A DNA stretch of 64,000 nt from Bifidobacterium santillanense. GTDB taxonomy: Bacteria; Actinomycetota; Actinomycetes; Actinomycetales; Bifidobacteriaceae. The translations under genes and the position numbers were made by a program. This document shows positions 49,408-55,798 of the stretch, piece after piece. How positions within the stretch are numbered: position 1 is the first letter of the stretch; each line of letters opens with the position of its first letter. Under the pieces are notes generated by a model that ran no database searches, was not told the origin of the DNA, and worked only from the letters and a program-made list of their open reading frames with translations. Location of the stretch: contig NZ_JAFEJS010000005.1 in the NCBI RefSeq assembly GCF_018555385.1, forward strand, positions 1 through 64,000. Direction: 5' to 3'.

Positions 49408-49497
49408 ACACAAATCGAGTATATTGGTGCTTGGTTAATCAAAAAAACAAGGAATATAATGTTATATAGTTTATCGATTGATAATCGATAAACTATA
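49406..49497 (+). promoter_or_regulatory. Promoter, activator-like site and perfect hairpin before the lipoprotein gene
   Basis: The 19-bp site (49406-49424) is followed by TTGGTT (49431-49436) and TATAAT (49455-49460), 18 bp apart, a good promoter. The site ends six bases before the -35, as expected for an activator. A perfect 15-bp inverted repeat (49465-49479 with 49483-49497, GAT loop) lies at the expected transcript start and precedes the AAAGGAGA ribosome site. Confidence 0.7.
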
Positions 49498-49523
49498 AAT
49501 TGTTTTCGTCAAAGGAGATATAA

Positions 49524-50033
49524 ATGAAGCGTGCAGTACTAAGTGTATTGTTATGTGCATGTCTTGCTGTGGCCGGATGTCCTTCGGCATCTGCGAAGGA
49601 ATCAGTTCATAATCCAGATATTGCCGAAACGGCATCTTTGCGGTATGGGGAAAGCAATAAGACCACGTTGCTTGCAACGGAAACAAAATCAATTGTAGTT
49701 ACTCCTGGAGGGCAACCATCCGGTGGGTATAAACTTCCCTCCGGCGGTTCTATTAATGTTCGTCCAGAGAGTGGCTCTAACATTTCAGTAAGTGTTGCGG
49801 CTACATGGGGCCCTGTCAGAATCACTACTACTATAGGATATACTGGAGCTGGTGTGTCATCGATTTCTATACCTGTGCCGAGCGCTAATTACTATTACAA
49901 AGCTAAGCTTCGCAAATATTACAAACTGAGTCATGTAAAAATTGACTATTATGAATATGGTGTTCTTAAGTACACCACTTATACAACGCAGCAGACGTAT
50001 TTGCGTACTGAAGGATTTGCTCAGCGAGTTTAG
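49524..50033 (+). CDS. Exported lipoprotein of unknown function
   Basis: A 169-residue protein with a signal peptide and lipobox LAVAGC (Cys19), so probably anchored outside the membrane; cleavage after ASA (about 24) is an alternative. The mature part is Ser/Thr/Tyr-rich and predicted to be mostly beta strand (SISVSVAATWGP-like alternation, SANYYYKAKLRKYYKL near 125). AT-rich like 48078-48790 and driven by the same 19-bp promoter motif. No family recognised. It could be an effector, receptor or immunity factor in the same system. Confidence 0.75.
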   Translation: MKRAVLSVLLCACLAVAGCPSASAKESVHNPDIAETASLRYGESNKTTLLATETKSIVVTPGGQPSGGYKLPSGGSINVRPESGSNISVSVAATWGPVRITTTIGYTGAGVSSISIPVPSANYYYKAKLRKYYKLSHVKIDYYEYGVLKYTTYTTQQTYLRTEGFAQRV

Positions 50034-50110
50034 CTCGTGTAGCGTTGTTGTGTTGCGTTCATTGCAAAAGTTGTGGACGCGGCACAATCCGCGAAAGCAA
50101 TGAGGTAGTT

Positions 50111-51139
50111 ATGTGGACAAACGACAACGAAGTCGCTTGCAGTAAGCGGTCGAAACGAGATTTTTCCCGGCGCCCCTCCTGGTGGGGGCTGGTCGTCGCG
50201 GTGGTCGCGCTGGCGGCTTTGGTGGGCGGCGCCTACGTGTGGCAGACTCGCACCGAGATCGACGGCGCCTCGATCGAACGGGAGGTGGGCTCGTTCGGCA
50301 GGGACACGACCGTCGCCCAATTGCATGAACGGGGGTATCTGACGGCTGGGCAGGCCGAGTCGACCAAGGCCGTGCCCGCCTTCCTGCAGGATGTCGAGCG
50401 CAATCGCCAATCCGTGCTGCGACTCGTCGAACCCGCTTCGGATGATTCGTACGACGTGCGTGTGCGCGTGCTGATGTTCGACCCGTATCAGGAGAACATC
50501 GAGCGGGTGACGGTCGACGGAGAGGTCGTCACCGTGCACCACAGTTCCGCTCCGGGGCAGATTCGCGAGTGGACGTTCGACGTCACGGCCCAACGCTGGG
50601 TCGTGCAGGACAAGCGGTTCTCCCGCACGGTCCGCGTCGGAGAGAAGAACGGTGCGACCGTGGTGACACTGATCAACATCCCGTACGCCTACCAGACGAT
50701 TGATGCGCACTGGCGGGAGGCCAACGAATCGCTGACGTATCCGGACGCGGTACGACGCCGTCCGGACGGATCGGCGTCTCGTCCGGACGGACTCTTGATT
50801 TCGTCGGCTTCGTCACTTATGGTGGTGTGCCGACACGGGAGCTGCCTCGAGGCGGCTGAGAGGGGGTCTGAAGGGGCCCCGACCGATGGGACGTGCCCGG
50901 GCAATGCCGCGCACGGAATTGTCGCTCTTACTTCACCCCGTGCCTTGATTGAGAGAGGAAAGGCACAATCATGGCCGAAACCGTCGCCAAAGCCAACTAC
51001 AAGTGGCGCGTCGTCGATATCGTCGTCGCCGCCATCATCGCCGTCGCATCCGGCGTCATCTTCTGGGGCTGGGACATCGTCTGCGCCGCCCCGCTGGCCC
51101 TGTTCGAGGCCGTCACCCCGGGCTTCGAGGGTCTGCTGA
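50111..51139 (+). CDS. Membrane-anchored protein of unknown function, 3' end uncertain
   Basis: ATG 50111 with GAGGTAG upstream starts a protein with one transmembrane helix (about 27-45) and an extracytoplasmic domain to about residue 215 (SVLRLVEPASDDSYDVRVR, VDGEVVTVHHSSAPG), somewhat like DUF4362 lipoproteins. After NESLTYPD (near 50745) the frame becomes repetitive and unprotein-like. It runs through the TPP riboswitch and into ykoE, with its first stop at 51139. The real protein probably ends near 50800; a two-base shift would give a stop about there (ending RLVRTDS). A frameshift or deletion in the 3' end is likely. Confidence 0.55.
   Translation: MWTNDNEVACSKRSKRDFSRRPSWWGLVVAVVALAALVGGAYVWQTRTEIDGASIEREVGSFGRDTTVAQLHERGYLTAGQAESTKAVPAFLQDVERNRQSVLRLVEPASDDSYDVRVRVLMFDPYQENIERVTVDGEVVTVHHSSAPGQIREWTFDVTAQRWVVQDKRFSRTVRVGEKNGATVVTLINIPYAYQTIDAHWREANESLTYPDAVRRRPDGSASRPDGLLISSASSLMVVCRHGSCLEAAERGSEGAPTDGTCPGNAAHGIVALTSPRALIERGKAQSWPKPSPKPTTSGASSISSSPPSSPSHPASSSGAGTSSAPPRWPCSRPSPRASRVC
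50830..50917 (+). promoter_or_regulatory. TPP riboswitch (THI box)
   Basis: Contains GGCGGCTGAGAGGGGG, then GACCGATGGGACG and CCCGGGCAATGCCGCGCA, the conserved blocks of the thiamin pyrophosphate aptamer. It lies about 55 bp before ykoE. Known THI boxes repress thiamin uptake when TPP is high. Confidence 0.87.
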
Positions 51140-51570
51140 ACGGCTTCTGGCTGTTCGCCGGCCCGCTCGCCGCGATCATCGTGCGCAAGCCGGGCGCCGC
51201 CCTGTTCGCCGAGACGCTCGCCGCGTTCCTCGAGCTCACGCTGGGCAACCAGTGGGGCGTCGGCGGCTCGCTCATCGTCGGCATCGTCCAGGGCCTGTTC
51301 GCCGAGCTCGGCTTCGCGGTCCTCGCATGGAAGAAGTGGAACATCGGCACCACGCTCCTGTCCGGCGCGCTGGCCGGCGTGGGCTGCTGGCTGTACTACT
51401 GGATCACCAACCCGGGCTGGAACATGCTGCGCGTGAGCTGGTACCTCATCGGCTCCATCATCTCCGGCCTGGTCATCGCGGGCCTCGTCGTGTGGTTCCT
51501 GCACAAGGCGATCGCCGCCACCGGCGCGCTCGACCGCTTCCCGTCCGGCCGTAGCCAGGCGCGCGTCTGA
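50971..51570 (+). CDS. ykoE: ECF transporter S component YkoE (thiamin precursor)
   Basis: A 199-residue membrane protein with about six helices, including VVAAIIAVASGVIFWGWD, NGFWLFAGPLAAIIVRKPG and LGNQWGVGGSLIVGIVQG, characteristic of YkoE. Known members bind hydroxymethylpyrimidine or thiamin for uptake. AGAGAGGAAAGG precedes the ATG. It overlaps ykoD by one base, and the TPP riboswitch upstream supports the substrate assignment. Confidence 0.93.
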   Translation: MAETVAKANYKWRVVDIVVAAIIAVASGVIFWGWDIVCAAPLALFEAVTPGFEGLLNGFWLFAGPLAAIIVRKPGAALFAETLAAFLELTLGNQWGVGGSLIVGIVQGLFAELGFAVLAWKKWNIGTTLLSGALAGVGCWLYYWITNPGWNMLRVSWYLIGSIISGLVIAGLVVWFLHKAIAATGALDRFPSGRSQARV

Positions 51571-53135
51571 TGCGCATCACCCCCGCCGGCGTCGAAGCGA
51601 AGGGATGGGGCTGGCGTCACACCACACGCAAGGACTTCGCGCTGCGTGACATCGATCTGACCATCCACCCCGGGGAGCACGTGCTGCTCCTCGGCGCTTC
51701 CGGCGCCGGCAAGAGCACGTTCATGGCCGGACTGGCCGGCGTGCTCGGCGGGTCCGACGAGGGCGAGCAGGAGGGCACCCTGACCGTCGACGGCGTGGAC
51801 GCGTCCGTCGCGCGCGGCAGGGTCGGCCTGGTCCTGCAGGACCCGGACTCGCAGATCATCCTCGAACGCGTGGGCGACGACGCGGCCTTCGGCTGCGAGA
51901 ACCTCGGCGTCCCGCGCGAGGAGACGTGGCGCCGCGTGCGCGAGTCGCTCGATCTGGTCGGTCTGCCCGACATCGAGCTCGACCGCTCCACGCGGCACCT
52001 GTCCGGCGGGCAGCGCCAGCGCCTCGCGCTGGCCGGCGTGCTCGCCATGCAGCCGGGCCTGCTGCTGCTCGACGAACCGACCGCGAACCTCGACCCGGAG
52101 GGCGTCACCGAGGTGCACGACGCGGTCCGTCACGTGCTCGAACGCACCGGCCAGACGATGGTCGTCGTCGAGCACCACATCGACGTGTGGATCGACCTGA
52201 TCGACCGCGTGGTCGTCATCGGCCGCCCCGATCCGGATTCGCCCGTCGGCGGCGTCATCGCCGACGGAGCCCCGGACGAGGTGTTCGGGAGATTCGGCGA
52301 CCTGCTCGCCAAAGGCGGCGCCTGGGTGCCCGGGCGGCCGATCCCGGACCGCGGGCCCGGCCGCCACGGCGACGTCAGGCTCGTCGCCATCGACGAGACG
52401 GCGGACGGCGGCGATTCCGATGCCGCCGCGTCCGGTGTCTCCGGTGCCGATTCCCGCAAGCCGGCCCTCGTCACCGAGGACCTGAGCTTCGGCCGCGGCA
52501 CCGCGCTCGGTTCGCACATCGATCTTGCATTCTTCTCCGGCGAGGTCACGGCCCTGATGGGGCCGAACGGCGCCGGCAAATCCACGCTCGCGCTGACCCT
52601 GGCGGGTCTCCTGCCGCCGATCGCCGGCCATGTGCGCGTGCGCGGCGACATCGCCGGGGGAGCCCGGGGCGACGAGCCGAACCATTGGAAGAGCCGCGAG
52701 CTCCTCGGGCGCATCGGCATGGTCTTCCAGGAGCCGGAGCACCAGTTCGCGGCGCCGATCGTGCGCGACGAGGTCGCCATCGGCCCGAAGTCGCGCGGCG
52801 CGAGCGAGGACGAGGCGTACGCCATCGCCGACCGCATGCTCGAGCGCATGAACCTGTCGCGCTTCGCCCAGACCAACCCGTACACGCTTTCCGGCGGCGA
52901 GAAGCGGCGCCTGTCCGTCGCCTCGATGCTGGCCGGCGCGCCGAGGATCCTCGTCATGGACGAGCCGACCTTCGGCCAGGACTACACCACATGGACCGAG
53001 ATGGTCGACCTCATCGCCGCCGTGCGCGACCTGGGCTCGGCCGTCATCGTCGTCACGCACGACGAGCCGCTCGTCGAGGCGCTCCACGCCCGGCGCATCA
53101 TGTTCGATTTCGCGAGGGAGGACTCGTCGCGATGA
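51570..53135 (+). CDS. ykoD: ECF transporter double ATPase YkoD
   Basis: A 521-residue protein with two ATPase domains. Domain 1 (about 1-250): GASGAGKSTFMAGLAG, LSGGQRQRLALAG, LLLLDEPTANLDP. Domain 2 (about 300-520): GPNGAGKSTLALTLAG, the EPEHQF Q-loop, LSGGEKRRLSVAS, ILVMDEPTFGQD. This is the energizing part of the thiamin-precursor importer. It overlaps ykoE at its start and ykoC at its end (ATGA), giving one coupled operon. Confidence 0.94.
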   Translation: MRITPAGVEAKGWGWRHTTRKDFALRDIDLTIHPGEHVLLLGASGAGKSTFMAGLAGVLGGSDEGEQEGTLTVDGVDASVARGRVGLVLQDPDSQIILERVGDDAAFGCENLGVPREETWRRVRESLDLVGLPDIELDRSTRHLSGGQRQRLALAGVLAMQPGLLLLDEPTANLDPEGVTEVHDAVRHVLERTGQTMVVVEHHIDVWIDLIDRVVVIGRPDPDSPVGGVIADGAPDEVFGRFGDLLAKGGAWVPGRPIPDRGPGRHGDVRLVAIDETADGGDSDAAASGVSGADSRKPALVTEDLSFGRGTALGSHIDLAFFSGEVTALMGPNGAGKSTLALTLAGLLPPIAGHVRVRGDIAGGARGDEPNHWKSRELLGRIGMVFQEPEHQFAAPIVRDEVAIGPKSRGASEDEAYAIADRMLERMNLSRFAQTNPYTLSGGEKRRLSVASMLAGAPRILVMDEPTFGQDYTTWTEMVDLIAAVRDLGSAVIVVTHDEPLVEALHARRIMFDFAREDSSR

Positions 53136-54079
53136 GCGATTCGATCACCGTTTCGGTCAGGCCGGCCGATTCCGCCGGGGCGGGGGAGACGTCCGGGACC
53201 TCCGGGTCCACCGACCGTGCCGCGCGGAAGATGCGCATCCCGGACCGGACCCCGTCCGACGTCGTCCTCGTCACCCCGCCCGACGCGCGCAAGGAGCCCG
53301 CGCGCCCGGCCTCGCCGTCGTGGTTCATCGCCAAGGTGAACCCGGTGGCGCGCATCATCGGCGCGCTCGTCATGTGCATCCCGATGTTCGTCAGCCTCGA
53401 CGTGGTCTCCGCGTCCGTCGCGCTCGGCGTCGAATACGTACTGCTGTGGATCGCCGGCATCAACCCGATCCGCGTGTGCCGCAGCACGTGGCCGGTGTGG
53501 ATCGCCGCGACCGGCGGCTTCATCTCCGTGCTCCTGTACGGCCGCACGTCCGGCGAGATCCTGTTCACCGCCGGATGGATCGTCGTCTCGCAGGGTTCCG
53601 TCTATCTCGCGTGCGCCACGTTCCTGCGCGTCGCCGCGATCGCCGTGCCCGGCGTGATCCTCGCGCTCGGCCTCGACCCGACCGACCTGGCCGACGGTCT
53701 CGTGCAGATCCTGCACCTGTCGCCCCGGTTCGTCTACGGCGGCCTCGCCGGCATGCGCATGTTCACGCTGCTGCAGGACGACTGGCGCGCGCTCGGCCTC
53801 TCGCGCCGCTCGCGCGGACTCGGCGACGGCAACGCGATCGTCCGTGCCCTGTCGCAGGCGTTCGGTCTGCTGGTCCTGTCCATCCGCCGCGCCACCAAGC
53901 TCGCCACCGCGATGGAGGCGCGCGGCTTCGGCGGCGACACCCCGCGCAGCCAGGCGCGCGTCTCGAGCCTGCATCCGGTCGACTGGGTGTTCCTCGCGAT
54001 CAGCGCCGCCATCCCGGCCGTCGCCATCGCCGCGGCCGTCGCCACCGGCTACTGGCACTTCTCCTTCCAGGGCGCCTGA
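53132..54079 (+). CDS. ykoC: ECF transporter T component YkoC
   Basis: A 315-residue protein. The first 65 residues are polar and probably cytoplasmic, then about five membrane helices. Coupling helices carry LGLSRRSRGLGDG and AMEARGFGGDTPRSQA, where the ARG triplet contacts the ATPases. Completes YkoEDC. A hairpin follows the stop. The longer N-terminal tail is unusual compared with shorter T components. Confidence 0.92.
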   Translation: MSDSITVSVRPADSAGAGETSGTSGSTDRAARKMRIPDRTPSDVVLVTPPDARKEPARPASPSWFIAKVNPVARIIGALVMCIPMFVSLDVVSASVALGVEYVLLWIAGINPIRVCRSTWPVWIAATGGFISVLLYGRTSGEILFTAGWIVVSQGSVYLACATFLRVAAIAVPGVILALGLDPTDLADGLVQILHLSPRFVYGGLAGMRMFTLLQDDWRALGLSRRSRGLGDGNAIVRALSQAFGLLVLSIRRATKLATAMEARGFGGDTPRSQARVSSLHPVDWVFLAISAAIPAVAIAAAVATGYWHFSFQGA

Positions 54080-54090
54080 CGTCCCGATCC

Positions 54091-54123
54091 ACGGCCCGCA
54101 CGATGCCCTCGTGCGGGCCGTTC
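54091..54123 (+). terminator. Terminator of the ykoEDC operon
   Basis: Perfect stem ACGGCCCGCAC (54091-54101) with GTGCGGGCCGT (54111-54121), 9-nt loop; the following bases are only weakly T-rich. Confidence 0.75.
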
Positions 54124-54324
54124 GTCATTTTCGCATCCATCCGGCGAGGGTACGGCCTTGCATGGCCTGTGACTGCACCCGTGCGCATGGGGGATGCGCC
54201 CCGTCCACAACGCTGTTGACTTGCGCGAGGCAGCCCGTGCCCATGTGCTTGGGGATATGCCGCCTACGAGTGCGTTCCGCACGGCTGTGGTCTCCCGCGC
54301 TCGTGCGCCTATGGGGTGCGCAGC

Positions 54325-54429
54325 CCCGACACGTAGGTTCGACGGCTCATGGTCTATGGTTCGTCCCATTTTCATGCCTCGAAGCGGGACGAATCATAGA
54401 CCCATGTCATCCGAAACCTACATGTCGGG
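54325..54429. repeat. 105-bp imperfect inverted repeat
   Basis: Two arms of about 44 bp (54325-54368 and 54386-54429) are complementary with about eight mismatches; CCCGAC and GTCGGG at the ends and TCGTCCC/GGGACGA near the loop are exact. It lies in the otherwise empty 414 bp between ykoC and the toxin-antitoxin pair. Confidence 0.8.
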
Positions 54430-54459
54430 ACATTCCTTTTCCAGTGCCCCGATCTCTGC

Positions 54460-54502
54460 GATGTGTGCTGATGTGGTAGAATATGCCACACCAGCACACA
54501 TC
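54460..54502 (+). promoter_or_regulatory. Operator of the toxin-antitoxin operon
   Basis: 19-bp arms, GATGTGTGCTGATGTGGTA (54460-54478) against 54484-54502, with two mismatches, separated by GAATA. The dyad overlaps the likely -10 (TAGAAT) and lies 35 bp before the antitoxin start, as expected for RelB-type autoregulation. Confidence 0.78.
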
Positions 54503-54537
54503 GTGTGGCCGAGTGTCAATGAATAAGGAGATTCGCC

Positions 54538-54837
54538 ATGACCGCGACGACGGCAGCCCCCGCCAAGACGACGGAGTCCAAGGCCATCAGGGCCGACAAG
54601 CGCATCATCGCCCAGGCGTCGGAGGTGGCCGAGGAGTACGGGCTCACCCTCGCCTCCGCCACGCGCGCGTTCTGGACGCAGATGGCCCGCACCCGCAGCA
54701 TCCCGCTCACCTTCGAGTCGGAACGGCCCAACGAGGAGAGCCGCGAGGCCATCCGCGAGACCGAGGAGATCATCAGGAACGGCCGGGCTCACGACTTCAA
54801 GACGGCTGATGATATGTTCGCCAGTCTGGGAATCTGA
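54538..54837 (+). CDS. RelB/DinJ-like antitoxin
   Basis: A 99-residue protein. The N-terminal ribbon-helix-helix part (about 15-55: KAIRADKRIIAQASEVAEEYG) should bind the operator upstream. The acidic C-terminal part (about 60-99) should bind and neutralise the toxin. AATAAGGAG lies before ATG 54538. It ends two bases before the toxin start, the usual antitoxin-first order. Confidence 0.85.
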   Translation: MTATTAAPAKTTESKAIRADKRIIAQASEVAEEYGLTLASATRAFWTQMARTRSIPLTFESERPNEESREAIRETEEIIRNGRAHDFKTADDMFASLGI

Positions 54838-54839
54838 TC

Positions 54840-55130
54840 ATGTTGGAACCTGAATACACGCCCAGATTCGACAGGGATATCAAGCGTCTGCGGAAGAAGC
54901 GCATCGATACGGCGCCATTGCGTCGGGTGGTCGGGCTCATCCTCGACAACACCGTCGAATCCATCGAGGAGCTGAAGCGCCGCCACAACATGCGCACGCT
55001 GTCGGGCGAATGGCGCGGCTCCAACGAATGCCACGTCGCCAACGTCGGCGACTGGCTGCTCATTTGGTGCACCACCGACGACCTGGCCATCTTCCAGCGC
55101 ACCGGCACCCACGACGAGCTCTTCGGCTGA
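54840..55130 (+). CDS. YafQ/RelE-family toxin
   Basis: A 96-residue basic RelE-fold mRNA interferase-like protein. LEPEYTPRFDRDIKRLRKK is the typical N-terminus, HNMRTLSGEWRGSNECHV the central strand, and DWLLIWCTTDDLAIFQRTGTHDELF the C-terminal catalytic strand with the YafQ-type TGTHDELF ending. Such toxins cleave ribosome-bound mRNA. Coupled to the antitoxin with a 2-bp gap. Confidence 0.88.
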   Translation: MLEPEYTPRFDRDIKRLRKKRIDTAPLRRVVGLILDNTVESIEELKRRHNMRTLSGEWRGSNECHVANVGDWLLIWCTTDDLAIFQRTGTHDELFG

Positions 55131-55256
55131 TCGCACGTGCGGCATCGTCGGTTCCGCCCGATAGCCGTATCGTGAGGTGGCGGGCCGGTGTGCGGTGGCG
55201 CGAATCCTTGGTATGAGCGCGAATTGATGCAGATGCGTGCATGTGTGCCGGTACGT

Positions 55257-55563
55257 GATGGTACTTAATCGAGAAAAGCCGTGTTTCGTCGTTTCGTACC
55301 ACGGATCCGTGGTACTCAAGCGTCATTTGCCTGATTTCTGCGCTGGGTACCACGGCCATCGCGAATATCCAGTCCCGCATGGTTTTGACGTGCTGTCAAA
55401 ACGTTGGAAAATCAGCGATTTGACGATGCGTCAAAACGTGTTATGAGGTCGATGTCGTGAAAGGCGTGGTACTCAGCGTCAAAATCGGGCGAATTGCGCT
55501 TGGGTACCACGGATTCGCGGTACAGAAACCGCAGCAAGGGCTTTCCTGACACTATGTACCGCG
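55257..55563. repeat. 307-bp imperfect palindromic element
   Basis: The whole stretch is roughly symmetrical about 55410. A 20-bp palindrome GTACCACGGATCCGTGGTAC (55296-55315) mirrors its near copy at 55504-55523. CGTGGTAC/GTACCACG half-sites fall at matching distances (about 55260, 55348, 55470, 55558), and GTTTTGACG/CGTCAAAAC brackets the centre. The outer parts can be read as four 48-bp units, each starting GGTAC-like and ending GTACC-like, with 3-bp spacers inside each pair. No coding frame is evident. Confidence 0.82.
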
Positions 55564-55754
55564 AACAGACCCGTGTGATGCGTATGTCTGCGTGACGTAC
55601 GCATCTGCATCATGATGTTCGCGTTCACATGGCATGTTCCGCGTGACGCGTGGGCTCATGTGATGTGCGTGCCCGCATCCATGGTGTGCGCGGTTGCACG
55701 GTGCGGTGCCGCGCGACACGCCGGATTGGTGCTTCGGGATGATCGGCGATATAT

Positions 55755-55780
55755 TTGGAGCGTTCCAATGGAGCGCTCCA
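55755..55780 (+). promoter_or_regulatory. Paired LacI-type operators before the rhamnosidase gene
   Basis: TTGGAGCGTTCCAA (55755-55768) and the perfect palindrome TGGAGCGCTCCA (55769-55780) lie side by side just upstream of AGGAGGTG and the ATG. Both fit the central-CG dyads bound by LacI-family repressors. The likely ligand-responsive repressor is encoded at 60105-61139. Confidence 0.75.
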
Positions 55781-55798
55781 AAACAGGAGGTGATTGCG

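Noticed and set aside
55257..55563. CRISPR array, because of 48-bp units with short spacers
   Set aside because: Units are diverged, spacers are 3 bp and no cas genes are near; the symmetry fits a nested palindrome instead.
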